Source of the DNA: Ciona savignyi
Taxonomy: Eukaryota > Chordata > Ascidiacea > Phlebobranchia > Cionidae
Direction: 5' to 3'
Assembly: GCA_000149265.1 (NCBI GenBank)
Contig: CH001991.1
Coordinates: forward strand, 825,150-889,149
DNA length: 64,000 nucleotides
Position 1 is the first letter of the stretch. Every line of letters begins with the position of its first letter. The notes beneath the pieces are model-generated. The model did not search any database, was not told where the DNA came from, and was given only the letters and a program-made list of their open reading frames with translations. The position numbers and the translations under genes were made by a program. Below are positions 24,906 to 36,840 of this stretch, one piece after another.

Positions 24906-27900
24906 ATGGTTTCTTCACTCATTGCTAAAGTAAATGCAGAAACAAGAGAGAGATTTCAAGATTTCGACGCTTTGAGAGGTTAGTTAATATACCGCAAGCA
25001 ATAGTTTATTCAAATAATGCACAAAAAAATCAAGTTTTATAGTAATTTAATGTGAATCTAGGCAAAATCAAAGTGAAATACGACCATTGTAAGTGCTCTT
25101 CTAGGCTTCCAATTTACTGGTACTTTCAAAGTACTTTAAACTTTCTTTGCGATGCATAGCTAGTAGGTTAATGCCCGGCAATATATTGTATACCGGTACT
25201 GTTTAAACCTGTGAAGCTAAATCATCGTTACATGCTATTATAATTGACCCTCCCAACTACTGTCAATATCTCTAGTTTAAAAAGAATTCTGGCGAGTTCA
25301 AATAGTGTGTTGCTTGTCTTTCGAAGAATTACAGGTAACTGTACCACTAATCAATCTGACAGATTACCTCAGTGAGTTAGTGAGTCAGTCACCTTTCAGC
25401 CGAAGGGTTGCAGACTTGAAACTAGTCTTTAGCTAGTCGTGTCCCTCCGCAAGGTACTTTTAAACTAGTGGAATGATGTATGGTTATTACCAAATTAAAG
25501 GAATGTCTAAATTATACACAACACGTTCCAATAGCTTCTGACGATTTCCCATGTGTTAAAGTCTTTTGCGTTTTCTCATTCACGAGGATAAACATGACTT
25601 AATCCTAACCAGCTGTAATTTCTAATGAACTTGGTGCACCAACTAGTCACTGGTCATTTTTTTATTTATTTTTTGTTTTAGTGGTTGATTTATTTCATCA
25701 AAACTATTTTAACTATTTGGATTAAATTTTCAGGTAAACATGCCTCAGCGGGTGAATTTTGGGACTTGGTAGTTATTACTGCTGCTGATCATAAACAAAG
25801 GGAGGCTTACGAAGTTCAAATTTCTTCGAAATTAAAAGCAAATGAACTTCCAACTTCAGCAGAATATGTAGTTGTGGAAGATCCTCCTGGTTATAAGATA
25901 GGTTAGTTTCACATTTCGTTAACTCAAGATTAGCCAAATTGTTGCTAACCAGTGCCCTAACTGTTCTACCTAAACACAAACCTGTCTTAGTAAATATTTA
26001 TTGTTTTCATTTGCCATTTGAATTAACTTACTGGATAGCCTATATTAGATATGTTTGCATGAAATATTATGTGGATAAGAATATCTCTTTCGATGTAATA
26101 CTGTGTAAGTTATAGGCCTATCGATACTTTTTGATTGCATAAAAAAGCACATTATTTGACCGGCAGCGGTATTTTATGGAGCATTCCGATTTCTTTGGTA
26201 TATAATAAAAATATACAATTAAGCTTAAACTTGCTTATACGATTTCTTAGGAAATGGGGGCTCAACTATGGTTGTATTGGAAGTTTTGTATGAAAAATAT
26301 GGAGAAAATCTTTATGACAAGAAATGCATCATAATTCATGCTGGGGGTTATAGTCAAAGGTTGCTTATTGCGAGTGTTTTGGGAAAGGTTTGTTAAATCT
26401 TAATTTATTATATAACATGTTGTATCTAAGATTTTACATAGTTCCAACTCTTATTTGTCAGCACAGGCAAAATCACAAACTTTTCAAAGGGTGCAAAGTA
26501 TTTAGTAGAATATGAATTTTGTGATACTAATGTAGTATCGATTATGTTTAATTTCTTTTTAAATTGTTTTGCTTGATTTAGTTTAAGTTTGATTTAATTG
26601 AATGTACTTCTGGAACCATAGGCGTCGGAATAGTGGTTGCGAGGGGGACTCAGGCAACCCGGTCCAACCATATAGGATGCTTATGTTTTAGCTTATGTTA
26701 TCAAAAATCCCCCATGTTTTTATTAATTAGTTAAAATAATATATTCCAAACAAAAAATTTAAATTCGCTACCGAGTGTAAGTATAAAAGTTAGGAAAGCT
26801 AACCCGTTTCCTTTAACTTTATTTATTAAGCAATCTTGGGCAAAGCAATTATAGATTCAACAACACATTACGTAGCGTTGATCTAATTCAGCGTGGTCCA
26901 ACTACTTCTGACTTACGGCCATTTCACAAAAACGTGACAGCTTGCGGGCCACTTCCAACAAAATGATCATAAAAACAACAGCCAAACACTGGGTACCATC
27001 ATCGCACTCCTGGACTATTTCACTACATAAGCATTGCTACATTCGCCTTCAGCGATACATATACTGTGAACTATTAATTTTCTGACGAAACGCTATTATT
27101 CAATAAACAGTTGTGTGGCGTAACAATAAATTGTACAGTCGAAATGAGCGCGTTTGCACGAATCATCAAAAAAGATACACGCGTCTGCTCTTTTCGACCA
27201 GGTAAAAATTGGACCAGGGCCAAACAATCCTTACGTACGCGCTGCGATCAAACCGCAAATACGTTATCACGCAAGGAGATTTGACTCGCAACTACCGTTG
27301 AAAAATAACATTTGTTTCACCAATTATTCCACGCGAGTAATAAAGCCGATTGGATTACTTCAGGATTGTCCAATCGATGAGTGACTTGCAGCTGAAGGGT
27401 TAAATTTCAAGGTAAAAGTCGTTAAAAATAGCTGTTGTCCATGTTTTGTCCTGTATTCTCGGCGACTCGGATATCCATTTTTTCAGTTTCCGAGCAAAAC
27501 GTCCACTTTCTCCAGCCCTTCGTTGGTGATTGGACTGATCGCCAATTGGGGAGCGACCAGCATATTGGAACGGTCGGTTCTGATGCTGTGTCGTCGCGTC
27601 TTTCCATTTGTCGTTCACTTGGATGTCGGACGAAAACGGTGGCAAAAGACCATCGGTGAAAAAAAGATGTGACAGAACTCTGGCCTTCGTGGGCACCATG
27701 TGCGGAACGTCGTGGCGGTTACGCTGCGGTTGGTTTTAAAGCGTTGCGTGATTGTTTAGTGGACAGCATATTGGCGGATTTGCACCTCGTTGTGCGTGGC
27801 TCCAGAAAAGGATGCTTCTTCCCATGCTCTAGCCTCAGCGTTCGTTGAGATTCACGTTTGGCAAGTTCCGCCTGCAACTTTCTCTTTCTTTCAGCTGTTT

Positions 27901-30900
27901 TTTTGCAATTTATCTTAATTTATTCTTGCTTAAGAAGTTTTCTGTTTAGTTCAGCATTTTCTGCAAGCAGTTTTCCTTTTTCCCTCTTGTTGTTGCACAA
28001 GTGTCGCCAGCTTAAGCTTTGAGAACAAAGCATATGTCATGCGGTTTAGTCTGGTCGATTGCAACACAATCGCCCGTTATTACAAACAGCGTTTATGACG
28101 CAAATTATAATGGTTTAGCATGGACACCAAAAAGTATGTAAACAAAGTAAATATCAATGGTTTGAGATATCTTAGAGAAAGATTCAATCTTAATTTAATC
28201 AGGGCTTTAATACGGACGGTTAGAACCTAAACGCAACCTAATGCATTTATCTCTAAAAGAATTTGGTAGGGCATATAACACCTACTGGCAAGACTAATAA
28301 TTTTAAATTTTTTATAGGCCTCTAAAGAGATATAAAAAACTAGGACACGTAATATTCGTAATGCGTTTTAACGTACCGAAAGAGAATCTATCGTGAGAAA
28401 GTGTTCGAACATTTTTAAAGCGGAACTCCGACATATAACTTTTATCATTGCATTACAATAACATTATCTTATCAGTAATCCCATGCGTTATAAAAATGTA
28501 TGCGCCGTGCCGCGCCATAAACTCGCGTAAGGTCAAATGTTCATTCGAGAAACACTATATTTGTTATAACAACCTTTTTGATTTAAAGGTTCTGCGAATA
28601 TAGAAACAAATAGAAATGCATGGAAAGTGGTTTTTCATGCATATTGGATGTTTGCATAAATGTACGGCGTGAATATATGGCTCACAAAAAGCACCGCACT
28701 TGTTAACATTTTTCGCTTTTTTCGACGGGATCCTTTCATGTAGGCGTATGTGTATGACCTTAAAATGTATTTCATCAAAGCTTTAGCTTCAATTTTCTTT
28801 TTAACTTTTAAAACAAAGCTTGCTTTCATAGTCGAAAATATTAAATTACTGGTACCTTAAATTCTGGAATGATAAAGAGATTTGTCTGTAGCGCACACTG
28901 CGACACGTATATTTTCTTGGAAAAAATCCCTTTTGTGGATTTAATTATAAATGGGGTAGTGTAAATCTCTATTTTAATTTAACTCTTTTAAAGTATTTAT
29001 TATATAACACAGTACACTGTTTCAATTATCTTTTCTTTTTCAGGTATTTACATCTGTGCCATTAAATGAACCATTGTACCAACTGCTCGAGTTAAAGTTA
29101 GCCTCTTACATTGACTTCCCAAGAAAGATAGAAAGGGGAGGTGTTTTCGTTTGTTGCTCCGATACCTTTGAAACCTACACAGATTGCAAGCAAAATTGGA
29201 ATTTTGCAAAAGAAGGCAAGGAAAGAGGCTTATTTCCGCCTAAATTGATAATAGTTAAATAATTTACTAACACCGGTTGTAATATCCAAGGTGGTTAACA
29301 CACCAGCAATCGTCAGATGACCTCGCGCCCACTGTCGGGTTATCGGAGATATTTCAGTGTGTTGTATATGATAGACACTTTCCTTCAATTTTGTAGGATG
29401 ATTAATCTCTGGGTTCAGGCAATGATCGTAAAGTGCCTTGCCAAAGGCTAGCGACCAGTTTTTAAAATATCATAAAGATAATACTAAACGTTTCTTTATA
29501 GGCGTAACTGGTCTTGCCCATCCTTCCTCCGTTACCATCGGTACAACCCATGGGGTGTACTTGTTAAATCACGACGCGCCAGTTGACACTCTCATTCGAA
29601 GCTGTAAGAAATTCCTGCACAAACCCTCAGCAGAGCGCATGCATGCCACCGATGGCTGTGTGATCCGTAACGGCGCTGAGGAGTTAGTGCTCACTGACAG
29701 TGCCTTCTTCATGGCACCGGATGTTTGTGAAAAACTAAGAAAGTTCTACACGTCGCACAAGCCATTGACTTGTGAAATTGATGCGTACGGCGATTTTATG
29801 CAGGTAAGCGTTCGCACGTTAAACTTATATTTTTACTAATATTTTTTTGAAATTTTAGTAAAATTGTTTCACGTTAGGCGCTAGGTTCCAAGTCGGACGA
29901 CCAGTATATCACAAACTCGGCTAATGTTGTGTTTGAGACCGACTCTCTTGTGGCACTTCGACAGGAAGTTTTTCAACTGATGCGTGATACTCCTCTACAA
30001 GTCGTCTGTCTGGCATCGTTCAATGATGTCCCTGATTCGGACAGAATTACCTCCCATTTCTATCACTTTGGCACCACTGCTGAGTATATTGAAATTTTAA
30101 CAAAAGATTCTGGTTTCTTGGACCTCGTGGGCTCAGATGGCTTGGCCTACTGTGCAGGTATTCCATATACTAGTGTACCTGACATGAGTCTGGTAGGACA
30201 GAAAACTGGCATGGAACAAGGCATATCACCCTATGTGCATGGTTTAATGGGCACCGTAGACCAAACTGCAAAACGATCCATGTATTCAATAGCTGCCAGT
30301 GTAATATACAGCATCATGCAAGTAGGGGATGGCAGTGTAATCGAATACTGCAAATTCAAAGAAAATGTCTCAATCGGCGCCAACTGTATTCTGAGCAATT
30401 GTATATTGAAACCCAACACTACTTTACCTGATGGCATTCTTCTGCACACAGTTGCAATTTGCAGCCCAGATACTGACAGCGCCAATAAGAGTATAAAATA
30501 TGTTACCGTTTTATTTTCCGTATTGGACTGCATGAAAAGTGCAGTGCCGATATCAAGTGCAGCCAATTTGACATACCTTGGAAAACCACTGGAAAATTGG
30601 TTTAAAAATCCAGACCAAGCGTTTTCAGATGTCCAATCTACAAAGGCAAGTTTGTGGAATGCAAAGTTGTTCACCGTTTGCGACTCGATGGAAGAATCTG
30701 CCCACCATTCAATTAACATGTTAAAACAGCTAAACCAGAACTGGGAAAGGGGCGAAAAGTTAAAACTGGACGAAGGTCTTCTATCAATGTCAGATGCACT
30801 ACGTTTGAAAAACGTAAACGCCATGCTTTCTTTTCGTCTCGGTATTTTCAAGGAAATAGAAATGACGAGGACACAGAACAGCGTCGCTTCTGCATTTAAA

Positions 30901-30933
30901 GACTGGGCAAATGCCTATCCAACATTACTGTAG
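24906..30933 (+). CDS. FPGT: Fucose-1-phosphate guanylyltransferase
   Basis: Cytosolic enzyme of fucose salvage: L-fucose-1-phosphate + GTP to GDP-fucose + PPi. Six exons, 635 codons: 24906-24978, 25734-25901, 26251-26387, 29044-29215, 29502-29803, 29878-30933. Similarity to human FPGT runs along the protein: GEFWDLVVITAAD in exon 2, GNGGST (81-86, nucleotide-binding loop), HAGGYSQR (110-117), ASYIDFP, LAHPSSVTIGTTHG (188-201), FLHKPSAERM, and CEIDAYGDFMQ ending exon 5. Start 24906 was chosen because the 24 residues before the exon 1/2 junction equal the length of the vertebrate N-terminus. An upstream in-frame ATG (24786) would add 40 hydrophobic residues and is less likely. The intron after exon 4 uses a GC donor (AAG|GCAAGG); without it the frame ends at a stop 42-44 bases later and the conserved protein is lost. 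The last exon carries the long C-terminal domain. Confidence 0.95.
25360..25612 (+). repeat. tRNA-like SINE copy (+) in FPGT intron 1
   Basis: 'gggttgcagacttgaaact', 'tttagctagtcg', 'acacaacacgttccaata' and 'cacgaggataaacatga' in plus order. It is internally shortened where 'cgacggtgggcgcgagg' is normally found. Confidence 0.8.
26388..29043 (+). other. Intron 3 of FPGT, 2.7 kb, with repeat debris
   Basis: By far the largest intron of the gene. Around 26619-26700 'cataggcgtcggaatagtgg' resembles an end sequence seen on dispersed animal DNA elements. At 26893-26965 'gtggtccaactacttctgac...cttgcgggccac' resembles hAT-type element ends. Both are impressions from memory. A broken coding-like relic lies at 27400-28045 on the other strand. 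Beyond that nothing is recognised. Confidence 0.4.
27400..28045 (-). pseudogene. Broken coding-like relic, antisense in FPGT intron 3
   Basis: Read on the minus strand, three consecutive stretches in different frames have protein-like composition. The first part and the middle are Lys/Glu/Leu-rich and heptad-like (for example LLAENAELNRKLLKQE and ERKRKLQAELAKRE), suggesting a coiled coil. The last part is a 100-codon ORF (27400-27699) with a basic, Trp-containing C-terminus (RKLKKWISES). At least two frame changes separate the parts and no splice sites resolve them, so a decayed processed copy of an unidentified gene is the simplest reading. The parent gene was not recognised, and a nested live gene is not excluded. 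Confidence 0.4.
29216..29501 (+). promoter_or_regulatory. GC-AG intron of FPGT
   Basis: The donor is GCAAGG after exon sequence AAAGAAG and the acceptor is tttctttatag. This is the only junction that joins NFAKE to GVTGLAHPSS in phase and matches the conserved protein. The only nearby GT, at 29254, leaves the wrong phase. A minus-strand SINE (29287-29466) fills most of the 286-base intron. Confidence 0.85.
29287..29466 (-). repeat. tRNA-like SINE (-) inside the GC-AG intron of FPGT
   Basis: 'caagg-tggttaacacacc', 'cctcgcgcccactgtcgg', 'gtgttgtatatgatagaca' and 'aaagtgccttgcc' in minus order. The tRNA-like head is missing or replaced at the 3' side, where the FPGT acceptor lies 35 bases downstream. 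Confidence 0.85.
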
Positions 30934-31820
30934 ATATTTCGACCAGTTTGTTCAACGTAGCACTGACGCTTCAAACAAGAAATTCTTCTACTAAAGATCT
31001 ACACCTCAAATGACATTATTATACCCTAAAATTCAAAATAATTTCTTCAGAAGCAAACTGTCTATATCCAAATCCATGCATCACAACTTATAATGTATGC
31101 TGCCTCTTCTTGTGGTTTAAATGCAGAATCGCTTTTATTGTTACGTGTAAAACTGGAAGTTTTGAATTTGCCATTCGATTTAAGTACTTCGTTTCTTTCA
31201 ACACAGTGGATAAACCAAAACTAAAGCAAAATTATGTGGTTTGACACACTAAAATAGGCCTGGCACAGTGGTTATGTGGATTTTTAGAAGACTACCTTGT
31301 TTAAACGTCCACTACGTTTCCTACTCCCACTCGCTAGAACAAACAAAAGTTTCCCATCAAGTTATCTGTATATAATTCACGCGGTAATATTGGTAGCAGA
31401 AAACACCCCATCAGTCGCACTAGGCTTACGACCTGCCGTGGACCACTTCTCTGATCGTGCCCGCCTCGTTTATTGCTCTCAATTTCCCATGGGGAATCAT
31501 ATTTATTTGTTTCTCAGCGATTTATATTGTATACGTATTAATATTTTTATTTCGGTAAAGAATTTATGTTTTAGATTTAATTTTATTCAACATTTTCTAA
31601 TGTGTATTTTATTCATTATGTGTCCATTGTGTATAATCATGAATGAAAGTATGCAGCTTAGTTTGTCGTAATCGTCTTGCAGTTTTGTTTGGTCGCACTG
31701 CTCAGTCCTTAAAATAGTAGGTTTTCTCTCCAAACCGCTTACAGCAACGGAGTGAGGGTGTTTAGCAGAGATCTCAGTTAATTAGCTTAATGGGTTCGAA
31801 GTAAAGACATTTGAATGCAG

Positions 31821-31995
31821 TAGGATATTCATGTTTATTCCCACATGAATGGGAAAACCAAGGGTGTTAACCCACGGGCAATCGTCAGATCACCTCGCTC
31901 CCACCGTCGAGTTACCGCAGCTATTTCAGTGTGTTGTATGATTGAGACTTTCCTTTAATTTGGTAGAACCCACCAATCCGCTAGATTCAGGCAAT
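31821..31995 (-). repeat. tRNA-like SINE copy (-), 5' truncated
   Basis: 'taggatattcatgtttattc', 'acccacgggcaatcgtcag', 'agctatttcagtgtgttg' and 'aacccaccaatccgctag'. It stops before the tRNA-like head. Confidence 0.9.
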
Positions 31996-32106
31996 ATTAA
32001 CATGCCGCTTTGATTCGCATTACAACAGTAGCCTATAAGTGTAATGCAATAGCTCCTGTTGACACGAGGTAATCACGTTTGTACGATGTCGCCACTCTTT
32101 TTTTCG

Positions 32107-32370
32107 GTCCGACCGGTTAGTCTGGCGGTTTAGTGCGACGCCTTTCTACCGAAAGGTCGATACTTACCGCTAGCTAGTCAGTTTAACGGACATTGTCTAA
32201 ACCCAGCGGATCAATGGGTTTTACCAAATTAAAGGACCTTTTATATTATACACAGCACAATGCTAACCGACGGTGGGCGCAAGGTGATCTGACGATTGCC
32301 CGTGTGTTAACCCCCTGGGTTTTCCCATTTCACGAGGATAAACATGAATATCCTATCCTTTTTATCCAAT
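32107..32370 (+). repeat. tRNA-like SINE copy (+), near complete
   Basis: Head 'gtccgaccggttagtctggc', body 'agctagtcagtttaacgg', 'cgacggtgggcgcaaggtg', and tail 'gataaacatgaatatcctat'. It lies tail-out next to the opposite-facing copy at 31821, only about 110 bases apart. Confidence 0.92.
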
Positions 32371-32995
32371 TTTTAGTCGGTTTTCTTGGCCAGTATATTT
32401 AAAGAGTTGCACGTTCCAATAACCTGGCTGCGGGTGTAAAAGTACTTGGATTTCTGACCAATACCAGCGATAAATGCCTAAATTTTCAATTTCACTTCGA
32501 TAAATATATATATTTATTTCCATTTCTGCATTGGGTTGGTATGTGTATTGGTCGGGTTAACCATTCGACCACACAGCCGTAGCCTACCTTATAAATATAT
32601 AATTATTCAATTTTGTTCAGGAGCCTATATACTTATACCGCATAATGCGTCACCATTTGGATTTCTTAACTGAACTGTAAAACAACCGGCGGTTTTGTCT
32701 AGAAACTATATTGGCATATATAGGTAAATCTGGAGCCAGCGAAAAATGCTTATATATACATAGCGTCTGAATTTTACAAAAAGTGGAAGAAATGAAAAGG
32801 CAGTGAAGACACGTGGCAATGGCGATGCATAAATTACATTGTACTTAATATAAAACTAATTTCGCAGTGGGTATTTTTAGTAAACGTTTTTAATTAAAGA
32901 GAAGCTAAGCAAAGTGCCTGCATATCTTTGACCATTTGGTCAGAGTCTGAAACTACAATGGAAGGGAAAGTGTTTTGATTTCATTTTTTTGGGAA

Positions 32996-35900
32996 CTAAC
33001 ATCCAGGAACCCAGCATTTTAAAGAGTCTTCGGATCTCCAATTCTGGGGAAATATATTGTTTAAAAATTGTAAAGGTATATTCAAGGCTTGTCCGGTATA
33101 CCGAAACTAATATATGGGCCGTTGTACACAATACTTGAGGATTTTTGTACTTTGTGTGCAATAATTAACTGTTTTTAAAAGTCTTGTAAAGCGTGTGACT
33201 CAACGACACAATAAGTGAATTGAACCGCTTACTGAAGAAATTTTGTATATGATTTCACCAACTTAAACTCTGTGGTTTAACGGGTTCTACTAAATTGATG
33301 AAACGTCTGAATTATACATAACTCACTGCAATAGCTCCTGTATAATCCGACGGTGGGCGCGAGGTAATCTGACTAATGCCCAAGTGTAACGCCCTTAAAT
33401 TTTTTCCATTAACAAGAATAAACATACTCATCCTAATATATTATAATTGTGTCCTTATCTTATTATAACCCGTGCGCTTAACAACCATCTCTAACCCCAA
33501 CCATGTATCCATTATTGTCTGAGTAATATGTTGATAATTTTTTGTATATTTATATGGGCCTTTTTATCTTGTAACTCGAAACTTACCTTGCGTCTTTTGC
33601 ATGGAAATTTCTTTTTCTTGCAAGTCGACTTCGCTTTGACGCACTTTCCGAACGAGCGCATGCATTTGTAATCGTTCGAGTCACAGGAAGTGCACTTTGG
33701 GGTGGGCGATACAAAACAAGCCTTGCACGATGTGTGCTGGCAAACGCCTTGACAGGAGTGCCACTCAACCGCCGAATTTCTATTTTGCAAAAATAAACTT
33801 TATTGACCGGCGTAACTTGCCAGCGCTAACACAATTCTATGATATAGATAAATTATTTTGGTAGGTCTGATTTAAAAACTGTAAAAGTTCTTAAACAGAA
33901 GTAGGCAAAGCTTATCGCACCTGGCAGAACATATAGCGTTGGGTTGGGAAAAGCAAAATGCTGCCGTACACTCGGACCGACAGGTTGACGTGGGGTCCTG
34001 CGTGGGTTGCACCACTCGATCAGCTAAGATAAATAAAATGAAGTTTGTGTTAGGAGAATGTATGCTTAAAAAACTGCGACCCATTCATATAGCCATAAAA
34101 ATTTATACTAAAATTAAGATTTTAAAAACAGATGTTTTGCATTGTGGTGAAATAGAATTATTTTTAGGTCAAGCTGTTATATAGATATATAACAGTGTTA
34201 AAACATGTTTATAGCCCAAAAAGCGTATTATATATATTTTTTTGTATAGTCTATAGGTTTCATAATAGTTGTTATTGCTATTAATATGACAAAAAAATAC
34301 GATAGAACCCAATTGGATCTTCACGCAAAGTTGTAAAATTTTTGACCAGCCTTATTTATCATTTAGTCTGGAGATATCTTTAAAACATTTAATGATATCA
34401 CCATGCTGTATGAACAACACACATCAATTGTGACAAATCAACTCTAAGAAATAACACAGCAGGAGTCAATGAACACGAGATTTCCATTTGCCTTTGGAAA
34501 CTTCTATTGGATCGTCAAACAAAGCGGGTGGTTTATGAAGTGAAGTGGGCGAACTGTCAGACTTACACACAAGAAAGCGAGAAGGGCCGCTTGTTCCTGC
34601 CAGCTGTGCGCCACACACGTACATCTCCTTATGGGGAACCAGTCGATTCTTTGGAATTGAAACAGTAACGAAAACGAGGTTTCCACGCGTCATAGCAACA
34701 CGCCCATACCGTCACAGGTTATTACAAAGTCAAGTATGCGAGTGTCAATAATAAAGAGTTTCCCGTAACTAATCATTCACGCCCCCGACTGCTTTTAGGA
34801 TGTGAACAGCTCTTGGGAGTTAGGAGTATCTAGAAATTATGCCCACTGCCTGTTTCCCACGATAGAAACTTTTAAATTTCCTCTTAATATGACAAATTGA
34901 GCTCTCACACCCATAACGATATGTCAACGGAGGTCAAAATATATGTCAAGGATGTAGACAGAGTATTAAGATAATGCGCATATCATGGAACAAACCCGAC
35001 CACCGATCAAATGTATAAATGTAGTTGGTCCAAACACTAAAGTCCAAAAATCTATATCGTTAAAAACACGGAGGAGGCGTCTTCACCTTATATGGCTCTT
35101 AATCGGTACCCACATGTGATCAGGCAAAATGGCAATGTACACAAACAAACTGTGTCTTGCTGACATATAAACATTAGTTGTGGCTTAAATGAGTACATAG
35201 TCTAATCCGTAGCTGCAATATTGAAAATGGCGACACGATGTTTACATTTTCTATTTAGCATTAATTTGAACTTGGCGGTGTCTCGAGCACACATCACACT
35301 TATCCCGTTGACCTTAACAGGTCGAGATGCAACCCCATTACCAACCCTTTACTTAAACAGGATTACCTCCTAACCCCAAACCAACCATATTCACGTGTAG
35401 CTGCCGAGTATGGCATCCCAACGCCTTGTTCACACCTTGCGAAGGTCCTTACACGACAAAGATAAAAGCGATCCTCTTAATGACGCACTGCAGGATGCTT
35501 ATCGACCACACAGGATGTTTTAATGTTACCATCGTCGACAACAGTATCCAAATATAACTTTGCCTGTCCATACGAACACAATCCTTTCCATTGAATCGCC
35601 GATAAATGTCAGCTAATCTTCAAAAGAGACACACTAGTCTCACCAGCGCTCACCAACTTCATAAAACGCCGCTATCGCTTGTTTAAACAATCTCCGGTAA
35701 CGACACTTAATGTTATGACTGTAAACAAAATATACCAACACTTGCTTGTCGCAAAATGTGACTAATCTGCTAATTTATTGCTCTTTTACGGAACCGTTTA
35801 GACCTGCGAAGCGGTATTTAAACCAAGATCGAAGATAAGCGGCGATCTTTTTTGCGAAACGAATCATTGTCTTTGGTGTTTCCGTTTTTTCGGTAATGTA

Positions 35901-36840
35901 TAATTTATATACGGCTAAAATACTCAAATTTTGACCTTTTTTATTTTCACTCGAAAATTATTATAATATTATAAATTTTAAAAAGAAACACCACGGATAT
36001 AACAAGCTAATGGGACCGCACACCTAAAACCATTATAAATAACAATTTGTCCCGTACCTCTTGATTTGCCTAGCAGGTAACAATGGTACTGTACGAATTG
36101 GTGTGTCTTTAAACAGATTTTACCATTGAATATGTAAATTCTGTATAGAGTAGCAAAAATAACCACAGCTTAATAATAATTCCTTGTCGCCTGTATATAG
36201 TTCACCTTGTAGGGTAGATTCAGTCTATTATTATTTAAAAAAAAAAAATTTTAAATGTTTCGAAGGAAATCTTTTTAACGTTCCTACGTAATAAACTAGA
36301 CAAATTATTAAAATGTTTGAATTATTTCGTGAGAGCCCTCTTACCTGGTCGACATGTCCCTCTCCAGTTTGCCGTTTCACTCGACGGCAGTGACACAGAC
36401 CTATCAATGTCAAAAACTTCGAGGACCGAGCGGCGAGTAGGTGGAGCGATGGGCTCGCATGTTAGATTATCACCGCACTTGCCCAAGTACATGTTTCGTC
36501 CCCCGCAACTCTCACCCTCGAGCTTTGCACAGTAGTGGCAACACCCGCAAAAACCAGGGACCACCCCACCACTGCATGTTAACGTGGCGGGATCGTGCAG
36601 GCAAGACATTTTTGAACAAGGGGCGCATGTTATAAAGTTCGTCCTCATTTGATGATCGGTGCTACTGGCAGGTGTAGTTGTCACTTTCGGTCTTTTTACT
36701 CTCCCCCGTCTGCATCCGTCTATAGAGTCGCGACAAGCCTTTTTGGATCGCCTCCCCCCTCCTCGCGCAGTTGCGTAATTCGGCAACAGCAACCCCCCCA
36801 TAAATAATACTGTAACGACTACAACAAATGCTGTTTTCAT
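32996..36840 (-). CDS. Secreted IGFBP-domain protein with cysteine-repeat C-terminus
   Basis: Four exons on the minus strand, 279 codons: 36840-36345, 34023-33921, 33779-33587, 33043-32996 (TAG), with GT/AG junctions all in phase. Residues 1-25 are a signal peptide, followed by a basic Arg/Lys/Thr-rich segment with two Cys. An insulin-like growth factor binding protein N-terminal module spans C72 to C163: C72-x2-C75, GVVPGFCGCCHYCA (CGCC at 98-101), CGG (112-114), GKC at 122, LTC at 128 and final RGTC163. The twelve cysteines are in the order typical of the family. The vertebrate C-terminal thyroglobulin type 1 domain is absent. Instead exons 2 and 3 encode two related cysteine motifs and a lysine-rich tail (KKKKFPCKRRK), and exon 4 ends in Cys. 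A role in binding insulin/IGF-like hormones is possible but inferred. Exons 1-3 are well supported; exon 4 rests on splice site, phase and stop. Confidence 0.82.
33268..33445 (+). repeat. tRNA-like SINE 3' half (+) in IGFBP-like intron 3
   Basis: 'tttaacgggttctactaaat', 'cgacggtgggcgcgaggta' and 'aagaataaacatactcatcc'. It is antisense to the host gene. Confidence 0.8.
34024..36344 (-). other. Intron 1 of the IGFBP-like gene
   Basis: This 2.3-kb intron has no recognised repeat or nested gene. A 75-codon minus-strand ORF at 34466-34693 has a donor-like site within it but no homology and no phase-matched acceptor, so it was not included as an exon. Confidence 0.5.

Larger units (their letters stand above)
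30934..32995. other. Convergent intergenic region between FPGT and the IGFBP-like gene
   Basis: Holds the 3' UTR of FPGT and, on the other strand, that of the IGFBP-like gene, plus two SINE copies. A 124-codon plus-strand ORF at 31297-31671 is AT-rich, has no recognised domain and looks accidental. Around 31260 'ggcctggcacagtggttatg' resembles a pol III A box, but no convincing B box follows. Confidence 0.5.

Noticed and set aside
30231-30851. 206-codon minus-strand ORF
   Set aside because: It lies wholly antisense to the conserved last exon of FPGT and is a shadow of it.
31297-31671. 124-codon plus-strand ORF
   Set aside because: AT-rich and ending in low-complexity hydrophobic sequence, with no recognisable motif. 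It sits in the convergent 3' flank of two genes.
34466-34693. Additional exon of the IGFBP-like gene
   Set aside because: Exons 1 and 2 already join in phase across this stretch, and the ORF has no matching acceptor or cysteine pattern.
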